From NCBI GenBank assembly GCA_905178155.1, contig CAJINV010000014.1, positions 2,265,923 through 2,329,922 on the forward strand: DNA of 64,000 bases. The letters are read 5' to 3'. This DNA is from Amoebophrya sp. A120 (lineage: Eukaryota > Sar > Dinophyceae > Syndiniales > Amoebophryaceae). Both the position numbers and the translations under genes were made by a program. Shown here one piece after another: positions 48,176 through 56,906 of the stretch (the first letter of the stretch is position 1; every line of letters starts with the position of its first letter). The notes below the pieces were generated by a model. It was given only the letters and a program-made list of their open reading frames with translations. It was not told the DNA's origin and searched no databases.

Positions 48176-50383
48176 TCACAGCGCATTTTCGTCGCTGGAA
48201 TCCTCGTCCTCGGTTCCAGATAGGTCGTCGTCGTCCGAATCTTCCTCCTCGTCCTCACTGTCACTGTTTTTACTGCTGCGCTTCTTCAAGCTGTTTTTAC
48301 TACTTCGCTTCGAGGTCCTCTTCGAATTTCGGGAGGTTTTGGTGTCGTCTTTTGTAGTTGTACCATCTCCTGCAGCTGCTGAACCAGACCCACCAAAAGC
48401 ATTGTCGCCTTGTCCCGACGGCGCTCCCCTCGGTGAAGCAGAACTACCGTCAGCACTTTTCTGGACGGACGTTGTGCCGATATCCGTCATGGAAATCCCT
48501 TGGTCCATCGTCATATCGAACTCTTCGGCGTCGCCTTCCGCATCTTGGTTCCCGATCAAGTTTCCCCGCTGTTGCAGCATCAACACCGAGCGGCCCGCTT
48601 TCCTTGTTTCGGACGGAAGGATGATTTTGTCCAGGAAAGAAAGTAAAGCTCCGAGCTGTTCGGTGTCGACGGTGGTTCTAGTCGCACCAGCTGCACCAGC
48701 AGCGGACAAGACTGATGCTTGTTGTTGCGTCCGACCAGCACGATCTTCTGCCACCTGCGGTGGCACTGGCATCGTCCGCGGCCCTACATCTGGCACCTTC
48801 AGGAACTGTGGCTCCTCCGCAGAAGGTTGTTCATCCCCCGGCGCACCGGTTGCCTGCGTTTTATTTTCCTCAAATTTCTTCCCACTTTGTTCTTTCACGC
48901 CGACGAGCAGCAACTTGAGCGAGCTGACGTGATTCTGTATCATCTTCAGATTTCCCACTTTCGCTAACTCCACAATGTCCTCTCGTACCTCCGCCAGCCG
49001 GTCTTGCAGTTCCGGGGCGTATAGATCCTTTTCGAAGGGGTACCTTTTCTTTTTCGTGGTGTTTTCATTTTCATCAACTCCGGGTCCTGCAGTAGATGAA
49101 GTATTTCCTTCTTTCGCTTCCTTCAGCGTTGTCACCACGTGCTGTAATTCCGAAAAGCGCTCCAAAAACTCCTCCACGTTCAAGTAGTGCAAATCTCGCT
49201 GCAGCCTGCGCAGAGCCACGTCCGTTTCGTCCATGAATTCCGATGCGTACTGTTCGGCGCTCCTCCCACGGAGCCGCAACCCGATTTTTCTCGACAAGTA
49301 AGCGCTCGCCCTGTTTAGCGCGGAGGAGTCGTCCAGTTGCTGAATCTGCTCGTCTTTTTGATTCTTCAACAAATAACTCTTCCGGGTTTCGTCCGCCTTT
49401 TTCTGCTGTTGAATAAACTTCTGGTCGATCACCTGCTTCAGAGACTGCTTCACGGTTTGTCGGGTAGATGGATCAACTACAGCTTGTGCATCGTCCAAAG
49501 TAGCTTCCTCTTCACCTGCATTACCCTCCTCCTGCTTCTCTGCGGCTGAGTCCCTCGTTGCGCCGGCAGGACCCTTGTTCTTCTTTCGTCCCGATGCAGT
49601 AGTTGTGGTAGTTTTCACGTGATCTAGAAGTCTCCTCAGTTCGTTCCTCGTCATGCGGCGATTCTTCAGCAATTCCAAGTCTTCCGCAGACGCCCCCTGG
49701 TCTCCCAGCATTTCCACTTGAGACAATCTACCATCGTCATCGAGAGGCGCGCCGGACCGTTCCGCGGCACTCATCCTCGCAGTTTTATTAACATTCCTCT
49801 TCGCCGCCGCTGCACTACTAGCCGCCGCTGCATTCTTTGCGAAGTTGGCATTCACGACCGAGGAAAACCTTAATCCCGTGATGGTAGAACCACCGGCGGC
49901 GGCACTTGAAGACCTCTCAGATGTTTTTGAAATGTTCGCCCTCATAAATTGCTCCTTTTTCTCGCGAATCTTTTCGTTCGCCAGGTTTATGAATTTCAGT
50001 TTTCTTTCCTCCCGGATTTTCGTCTGTTTCTTCAATCCGGATTCCAACGCAGTTTTGATCTTCTGTTTGTGGGAATCGGTGAAGCGAGTGTCGTTTTCCA
50101 AAATTTTCTCGAACTCGTGCGCGTTCTGCTCCTTTAGTGCGAGGGCAACTTGCTCCAACTTCGAGAACGTGAGGGAAGATGATGTTGTGGATGTCTCAGC
50201 ATCATCATTATCAGCTGCGCTTGCCGATTTCGCTTTCTTGTTTGTTTTTTTCTGAAGAGCCGCTGCGGCTGCTGCAGCCTCACTTGCGGTCTTTGCGGAC
50301 GCTTTATCAACCTCTTCGAGAACTTCGAAGATCTCGCCGGTGGTCAGCTTCTGCAGAATAATTTGCGTGATGTCGGTCTTCAT
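48176..50383 (-). CDS. Acidic coiled-coil protein, 735 aa, unknown
   Basis: Single exon from ATG at 50383 (MKTDITQIILQKLTTGEIFE) to TGA at 48176. The first 35 residues look like a folded helical start. Residues about 75-150 are strongly helical and charged (KIREERKLKFINLANEKIRE) and probably form a coiled coil, as does about 300-350 (IDQKFIQQQKKADETRKSYL). The stretch around 370-450 (YLSRKIGLRLRGR, then RRLQRDLHYLNVEEFLERF) also looks structured. The last 65 residues are a Lys/Ser-rich then Ser/Asp/Glu-rich acidic tail of the kind phosphorylated by CK2. No known family. Cytoskeletal or nucleolar scaffolds have such a make-up, but nothing here proves it. Confidence 0.75.
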   Translation of the reverse strand: MKTDITQIILQKLTTGEIFEVLEEVDKASAKTASEAAAAAAALQKKTNKKAKSASAADNDDAETSTTSSSLTFSKLEQVALALKEQNAHEFEKILENDTRFTDSHKQKIKTALESGLKKQTKIREERKLKFINLANEKIREKKEQFMRANISKTSERSSSAAAGGSTITGLRFSSVVNANFAKNAAAASSAAAAKRNVNKTARMSAAERSGAPLDDDGRLSQVEMLGDQGASAEDLELLKNRRMTRNELRRLLDHVKTTTTTASGRKKNKGPAGATRDSAAEKQEEGNAGEEEATLDDAQAVVDPSTRQTVKQSLKQVIDQKFIQQQKKADETRKSYLLKNQKDEQIQQLDDSSALNRASAYLSRKIGLRLRGRSAEQYASEFMDETDVALRRLQRDLHYLNVEEFLERFSELQHVVTTLKEAKEGNTSSTAGPGVDENENTTKKKRYPFEKDLYAPELQDRLAEVREDIVELAKVGNLKMIQNHVSSLKLLLVGVKEQSGKKFEENKTQATGAPGDEQPSAEEPQFLKVPDVGPRTMPVPPQVAEDRAGRTQQQASVLSAAGAAGATRTTVDTEQLGALLSFLDKIILPSETRKAGRSVLMLQQRGNLIGNQDAEGDAEEFDMTMDQGISMTDIGTTSVQKSADGSSASPRGAPSGQGDNAFGGSGSAAAGDGTTTKDDTKTSRNSKRTSKRSSKNSLKKRSSKNSDSEDEEEDSDDDDLSGTEDEDSSDENAL

Positions 50384-51842
50384 TTTCCAGTCTTAAAGGC
50401 TCGAGGCGAGCGAGGAGATGTTGGGGTCTGAAAGAAGTGGAGGAGACAAACACAACAATTTCTTAAGCTTCAACCTTACTTAATAAAGTTGATTTACAGA
50501 CCGGAACGGTAAATAAAGTATCTGGTGGTCATCTTACTTTTATGGGTTTTTTATTTTTTTTGGTTGGTAGACCTTCTATAGGAGTCGCCTGCGCGACTCA
50601 GGGGAAAGCACAAGGGTAGCTTGTTTCTTGTTTTCTGGAAGGGGTCAGCACAACTACAGTGAAAACAAAAACAAATGTCAAGCCAAATCTCGTTTATCGT
50701 ACGAAACAAATATTGCCAAGCGGGCGACCACGGACGGAGGACAACATCGGGGCCGTTGCACGAAAATCACCGAGTAGTGCAGTTCGAATGGGAATTTGCT
50801 ATGTGTCAACATAACATGGGAAAAACCGAATGTATTGAAAGCGGACGTCGCGCAGAGCAAATCCGAGTGTACGATTTTTCATGCTTGGGGAACGAGATGG
50901 ACGAAGACCGATGGTGGAAATTGATTCAACGCCTGTCGTTGACGATAAACCGAAATGAAATCTTAAAAAATCGCTTCTTGAACGAAATCCTGGCAGCACT
51001 CTAGTAGTCACCGAAAATAATTGACGATAAACACAAAGTACAAGACCAGTGCTAGCGCATCGCGTGGTGATTTTTTTGCTCCTACCGCATCTCATTTTTA
51101 ATTTGATAATGTGACTTTGCGTTTCCTGCTCTTTGCAGCGCCGCCATTGGATAGTTTTTCATCTGCCATCCTTCGAATCAGCAAAATGGAGTGCGCTTGA
51201 AGCGTCGGAAAATGAGAATTCTGCCAATAGACCACATTTTGATCCTGCGGCGATGAAGATCGAGTAAAGATGTTGAAGACAACTGCAACTGCTACATTCA
51301 CATTGACAATACCTACTAGTACGTCACTTGACGTAAAAATCTAACTGGCTAAACCAACAGATTACATACCAAGCACAGGCTCTGCTTGTTATGCTTGGAC
51401 TATTCATCTGCACAACCGCTTTGACTTTTGCAAAAGCTGTTGGATAAATATATTTTGATTTGGACTTCATCCAACTTCATCCACCTTCATCGTGTCGTTA
51501 CAATATTCTTTCTTCCTTTAACGTTAACCTTATTTACCTTTTCAAGAAAATAAACGCCACATCCTCTGCCTCAGCCTCTCGAAGAAGAAAATAAAGCAGC
51601 TTTGTTTTCTTCACAAACAAATCGTTTTCTACTGTATCAGGAGAGCCCTTCTGTGTCATAGTCATTCCAAAATGTCAAACCAAACTTGTGTTTTTTACCT
51701 TGATATTGATTTTTCTTTTTCATCCCATGATCCTGGTGATCCTCAACAGCATATTAATATAATCTTCTTTGTCTGTTACCATTTTCAATTTCACGACCCA
51801 AAGCTCGTCATTCCTTCTTCCGTTCTTGTTCCGTAGTTCTAC
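50384..51842. other. Intergenic region
   Basis: About 1.45 kb between the acidic protein and the purine gene. It holds the small plus-strand frame at 50675-51004, listed separately with low confidence, and AT-rich DNA without other features. Confidence 0.5.
50675..51004 (+). CDS. Doubtful small ORF, 109 aa
   Basis: ATG-started frame MSSQISFIVRNKYCQAGDHG to ILAAL. The residue mix is even (Trp, Cys, Phe and charged residues all present), unlike random AT-rich frames nearby, and the tail looks helical. Against it: it is the only plus-strand candidate among ten minus-strand genes, and there is no motif or partner exon. It could be a short gene or chance. Confidence 0.25.
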   Translation: MSSQISFIVRNKYCQAGDHGRRTTSGPLHENHRVVQFEWEFAMCQHNMGKTECIESGRRAEQIRVYDFSCLGNEMDEDRWWKLIQRLSLTINRNEILKNRFLNEILAAL

Positions 51843-54800
51843 TCACGCCCCCATCACCAGCTGCGCTTTCGGGAAGATCCTCTCCACAAATCCCGCGTCC
51901 GCCTTCGACAGTTTCGAGTTTTTTTCGTCGTTGGACTTCAGCAACTTCTTCTGCAACTCCGCGTCACCGCTGGCCGCTGACAGCACCTGCGCGCAAAACC
52001 TGGCGACGTTGGACACCGAGTAGCAAATCGCGTTCGAGGAGCCAGGCGGGTTGGTCAGGCACGTGTGGTTAATGAGACCGTCCGGGGGGCAGGAGACTAC
52101 CGGGAACTTCGAGTGGAACGAAGCGGTTCCCGACAACGCGTCCGTACCTCCAGCGCAACCAACAATGATACAGGGCTGCTCCGAACGATTGTAGCTGAGA
52201 GAGGTTTTATTGCAGATGTTAAATGCTATCATGGAGTTCAACTTCATCTTGTAAAATAAAAATTGTATAGGCGAAATGCGTAGTGTCTACGTACATACTC
52301 TAGAACTAGAAAATTCAAACACGCAACACAACAAAACGAAGCACGGACTGAGTGAATAACATGAACATTTTCAGAAGGTGGAGCAGCTGCCGCTGCATAG
52401 AAGGCATTCATACATACTCATACTACCTTTTCAAAGCATCTTCCAACTTGCCCGGCTGTTTGTGCGCCGAGCAAATCCGGGTGTGCACCGCCTTGAGGCC
52501 CTGCTTCTTGCAGCTCTCCTCGATTTTCGCCAAATGGGGCGCGTCGGAATCCGATCCCGCCATGATCAGCACGACGCCGGTGCTCAACAGCTTCGCCGCC
52601 TGGAGGTTCTTGATGACCCGCTTGGCCGACGCGTTGCTGCTGCCGGTGATACTGGATGCGAACAAATCAAAGGGGAACTCCTTCCCAATGATCGTTTCGT
52701 AGACCTTGATGTACTATCAAATGCAAATATGTCTGACTTGTGATGCAAGTCAGTGAACAATAAGTGAACTGTCATGCGCAGCCAAGCATGACAAGTTTTT
52801 TCGTGCTTCTGTGATGCGCATTCCGCATGAGAAAGTGCGTTTTTGCATGACAGGCGAGAGAGGCTGTTCGTGGCCAGCACGCAATACAGAGTGCAGAGTC
52901 ATGCCAGACTAGCATGACAAAACCTTGCAATCTTCCAGACCCAGACATATCTGCAGTTGATATGTACCGGTAGCTGCACTCCACGATCTGGGCCGGGGAC
53001 AAACTGATTTCTATGACAGTGCACAACTCCCCCTCCCCGTCATTTGTCATGCAAAATACCAAATCCAGACTGTGTTTCTTAGCACTGTTTGCATGACAAA
53101 CTCCGGAAGCCCAAACAGCACTACACTCCTGTGGAAATAATTTGTCATGGAAAACCGGCATTCTTACTGACCCTTGTATTGCTTTTGCTGTTCATGCTAT
53201 ACAAATGAGGGGAAGGAGGAGTTGTGCACTGTCATAATTTCGTCCGCGGATTCATTCCCCGTGAACCCCATGTCGAGCAGGCAGTCGCGCACGTACTGTT
53301 TGCTGTATTCTTTGATTTTGTACTTGCTGAAAATCTCACTCGCCGGCATGGTCTTTCCCTTCACCGCTTCGTCGATCAATTTCCATTTCTTCTCGTACTC
53401 TTCAATGCCGCATATGCAACGGAAATTTCAATTTATTCATTCCGTGCACGTACTAATGCTATTTCATCCGCAACATGGCACCACTTTTATCTTTTTCGTA
53501 TGCAGCATACGAAAAAGATAAAAGTGGCATCGCATGCTTTAGGTTCGGAAAATTTGCATCTGCCGTGCATTTGTACGTGTGGGGTGAAATAAAATTGAAA
53601 TTTCTATTGCATACCGCACATCCGAGAGCTATCCGGCGTGTTCACTTCGTCAATCACATACAATTCGTTTGTCTCGTAGTCCAAACCGAATTCGTACTTC
53701 GTGTCGATCAGAATCAGCCCCTTTTCTTTCATCTTCTCGGATCTATCCTGTGCAAAAGTATCGTACTCGTACTAATTGCCATTATGCATGACAAATCTTG
53801 TCCTTAAGGTAAAACAGCATGACAAATTCCAGCTCTCACGCTGAGCAAATTTGTAATGCAATTTATACTAGTACGATACTTTTGCAACGCATAGGATCCG
53901 CGCTGGAACAATTTCATCGAGATGTCCTTCACTTTTGCGGCCAAATCCACTCCGATCAATTGTTCCACCTCGGCCATGGTCATGTTCTCGTCGTGCCCCA
54001 CCTCCGCCTTCGTGGTCGGCGTGAAGATCGGCTCGGCGAGTTTCTGGTAGCGGACCAGCCCGTCTGGAATCTTCAACCCGCAGAAGTCCCGATCCCCCTT
54101 CTCGTACGCCTTCGCCATGGAACCCCAGAGATAGCCGCGGACGATGCACTCCACCATCAGATTCTTCATTTTCTTCTGCACGACGACCGCCGGGTCGGGG
54201 GCGGGGGTGATGAGCGCGTTGGGGATGATGTCCTTGGTCGCGTCGAACGCCCATTCGGAGATCTTGTTCAACACGAACCCCTTAAAGGGGATCAAATTGG
54301 GCAGCACGTGGTCGATATCCTGTGCAAAAGTATCGTACTAGTATAAATTGCATGACAAATTCTGGCAAGAAGGAAAGTCAAATTTGTAATGCTGTTTTGC
54401 CCTAGGAAAAATATTTGTCATGCATATCTGCAATTAGTACGAGTACGATACTTTTGCACAGGATAGTCGAACGCAGAAACCCGGTCGTTGGTCACCATCA
54501 CCACGCTCTTATGGGGGTGTCAGGATTGAAATCGTCAAAAAATGGTTTGTCATGCACAAAATGCAATACAAAAAGTGACTCTATTGCAGAGGACGCACGG
54601 GAGGCAGATTATAGTCCTGGTAAGGGTCTTTCAAAAGTTGGACGGCTGACTAGCATGACAGAAGGTAGCTCTTTTGCCCTAAACTGCGTGACAGACTCGC
54701 TTCCAGGACCGGGAAAATTTGCCATGCACCGACTACAAACTGTGGGTCTAACTGGTATCCGTTTGATGCATGGCAAATCATTTCAACTTTGACGATTTCA

Positions 54801-56906
54801 AACCTGACACGTCCATAGTTCTCGTTCTGGAAGTAGATGTCCCGCACCTTTCCCTTCTTCGCCTCGCCCCACTCCGGGATAAACACCGCGTCCACTTCCG
54901 TTTTGTTCAGAAATTCGCTGTGGATCTTTTGCTTGTAGAGGGTTTCTTTATCCTTGATAGTACCATCGCCGTCTTTGTCGCTCGTCGTTTCCTTCGAGGT
55001 CGCGGCGGTGGAGGTGAAAAAATCGTTGTCCACCGCTTTCGTGCACGACACAGAGGGTTTCACATCCGAAACAGCAGTACTGCCCGTGGCGAACACCGGA
55101 CACAGGCGCGCATCCGCGTCTTCCAAGGACTTCACCTTTTTCGCGTTTTCGCTGCTCAAAAACTCCCCGATCTTCGGCTCCTTGCCGGAGAACATCTGCA
55201 GGCAAAACCGCGCGCAGTTTCCCGGCTTGCCGCAGAAGGCGTTGCTGCTGCCCGGCGGGTTGATCGTGCAGGTTTTGTTTTCCAGCCCGTCCGGGGGACA
55301 GGACACCACCGGCCAGATGGACAGGAAGGACGCGGTTCCGGACAAGGCGTCGGTACCGCCGGCACAGGCGATGATGCAGATCATCTGGTCGGTATCCAGG
55401 AAAAAACACCCATCGCCATCCCCATCCATGTTTTGCATGACAAACACTGGAGCTGATGCATGTTTTGCATGACAAATTGGATGGGGACGATGTGTTTCTG
55501 TTTTTTTTTTTTTGTGGATAGTCGGAGGTATTGTAGTACTTCAACACCTCGCCGAGCTTCTTCGGCTGCTTGTGCGCGGAACAAATCCGCACCTGCGTGG
55601 AGATGTTGTGCTTCGCGAACGATTTCGCGAACTCCTTCTGCAGTTTCTCGATGTGCGGCGCGTCCGAGTCGGACCCGGCAAAGATGCAGGCGAGGCCAGA
55701 CGAGAGGTACTTTTTCGCGACCAAATTCTGCAACAGCCGCTCCTTGGGCGACTTGTTGATCACCTGCGCCTTGTCCGGTAACGGGAACTTCTTGCCCGTG
55801 ATCTGCTCGCAGACGTCGATGTAGCGCTTCGCGCACTCCAGCACCTGCTCCGGCGTCAATTCGATCGCCTTGGTGGCGGTGGTAGGGTCGAATCCCATTT
55901 CCAACAGCGTGTCCCGGACGTACTGCTTCGAGAACTCCTTCACCTTCAACTTCGGATGTTCCTTCAGCAAGGCGGACACAGAGGGGTAGTCCTTGATCTT
56001 CGGTTCGATCAGCTTCCACTTCTCCTCGTACTCCGCAATGCTGCACAGACGGCTGCTGTCCGGCGTGTTCACTTCGTCGATCACGTGCAGCTTGCCGGTC
56101 TTGGGGCAAATCCCAAACTCGTACTTCGTGTCGATCAAAATCAGCCCCTGCTTCGCCATCGTCTCCTGGCCGCGCTTGAACAGCTTCATCGAGATGTCTT
56201 TGACCTGATGTAGTTTTTGCGCCATGTACTTCTAACAGCGACTTCTTGTTGATGCAGTTGTAGGTAGGACCACGTAGTCAGAGCCGACTTGTTATTTCTT
56301 TTTCGAAATTCCTAAACTCCTGCTTTATCATTTTACATCGTAGGATGACAAAATCTTGAGCATCGTGTGCTCCGTAGTTCCTACCTGCGCCGCCAAATCC
56401 TTCCCGATCAGCTCCTCCACTTCCGCCATGGTCATGTTCTCGTCGTGCCCCACCTCCGCCTTCGTGGTCGGCGTGAAGATCGGCTCGGCTAATTTCTGAT
56501 ACCGCACCAGCCCGTCCGGGATTTTCAACCCGCAGAAGTCCCGATCCCCCTTCTCGTACGCAGCCGCCATGGAACCCCAGAGATAGCCACGGACGATGCA
56601 CTCCACCATCAGATTTTTCATCTTCTTCTGCACGACGACCGCCGGGTCGGGCGAGGGGAGAACGAGGGCGTTGGGGATGATGTCCTTGGTCACCTCGAAC
56701 ATGTGCTCGGAAATGGTGTTCAGCACCTGGCCCTTGAACGGGATCAGATTCGGAAGGACAAAATCGAACGCGGACACACGGTCGTTGGTAACCATGACAA
56801 CGTCATCCTCCTGGAAATAAATGTCGCGGACCTTGCCTTTCTTCGGAAAACCCCACTCTGGCAACACCACGGCGTCGAGGCCGTAGTTTAGGAAAGACGC
56901 ATCCAT
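51843..56906 (-). CDS. Tandem double PAICS: (SAICAR synthetase-AIR carboxylase) x2, 1068 aa, ten exons
   Basis: Exons: 56906-56385, 56204-55521, 55387-54818, 54504-54466, 54310-53894, 53738-53614, 53407-53237, 53006-52963, 52709-52427, 52194-51843 (3207 nt). Unit 1: PurC about residues 1-300 ([42 protein letters not shown]) then PurE about 340-470 ([36 protein letters not shown]). An acidic linker (about 475-558) leads to unit 2, which repeats every one of these motifs up to residue 1068. PurC makes SAICAR from CAIR and aspartate with ATP; class II PurE carboxylates AIR with CO2; both act in cytosolic de novo purine synthesis. The Lys in SAHK favours class II. Both units look catalytically intact. 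Start is the first in-frame ATG; upstream codons have none. Confidence 0.92.
52715..52962 (-). mobile_element. Introner before PurE of unit 2 (248 bp, TATCAAATG subfamily)
   Basis: Starts TATCAACTGCAGATATG followed by TCTGGGTCTGGAAG; the other end, reverse complemented, is TATCAAATGCAAATATG. Flanked by GTACA (52963-52967 and 52710-52714). Removal gives TAC CGG TAC ATC AAG, matching CAKRYIDV of unit 1. Confidence 0.9.
53012..53236 (-). mobile_element. Introner between PurC and PurE of unit 2 (225 bp)
   Basis: Inverted ends are identical for 17 bp (TATGACAGTGCACAACT), continuing CC(T/C)CC(T/C)T. Flanked by GAAAT (53237-53241 and 53007-53011). Removal gives GAC GAA ATC AGT TTG. Contains several GCATGACAAA/TTTGTCATG blocks. 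Confidence 0.9.
53413..53613 (-). mobile_element. Introner in PurC of unit 2 (201 bp)
   Basis: Starts TATGCAATAGAAATTTC; the other end, reverse complemented, is TATGCAACGGAAATTTC. Flanked by TGCGG (53614-53618 and 53408-53412). Removal gives ATG TGC GGC ATT GAA, matching the LCSIAEYE position of unit 1. Contains a perfect central palindrome at 53481-53527. Confidence 0.9.
53481..53527. repeat. Perfect 47-bp palindrome inside an introner
   Basis: Arms of 23 bp (left arm begins CCACTTTTATCTTTTTCG) around one central base at 53504, with no mismatch. It sits in the middle of the 201-bp introner and would bring the two halves of the element together as a hairpin. Confidence 0.95.
53744..53893 (-). 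mobile_element. Introner in PurC of unit 2 (150 bp, TATCCTGTGC subfamily)
   Basis: Starts TATGCGTTGCAAAAGTA; the other end, reverse complemented, is TATCCTGTGCAAAAGTA. Flanked by GATCC (53894-53898 and 53739-53743). Same length as 54316-54465 and plainly its sibling. Removal gives CGC GGA TCC GAG AAG. Confidence 0.92.
54316..54465 (-). mobile_element. Introner in PurC of unit 2 (150 bp, TATCCTGTGC subfamily)
   Basis: Inverted ends are identical over TATCCTGTGCAAAAGTATCG and beyond. Flanked by TCGAC (54466-54470 and 54311-54315). Removal gives GCG TTC GAC CAC GTG, matching [10 protein letters not shown] of unit 1. No GT-AG choice keeps frame. Confidence 0.92.
54510..54817 (-). mobile_element. 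Introner in PurC of unit 2 (308 bp, TATGGATG subfamily)
   Basis: Starts TATGGACGTGTCAGG; the other end, reverse complemented, is TATGGGGGTGTCAGG, both then reading (A/T)TTGAAATCGTC. Flanking pentamers are AGAAC and AGAGC, one mismatch. Removal aligns QNEN-VVMVTND with [11 protein letters not shown] of unit 1, which fixes the joint. Confidence 0.88.
55393..55520 (-). mobile_element. Introner in PurE of unit 1 (128 bp, TATCCAGG subfamily)
   Basis: Starts TATCCACAAAAAAAAAA and ends GTGTTTTTTCCTGGATA; flanked by CCGAC (55521-55525 and 55388-55392). Removal gives ACC TCC GAC CAG ATG. The interior repeats GCATGACAAA twice, inside a CCATCCCCATCC/GGATGGGGA inverted pair, as in 4107-4232. Confidence 0.9.
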
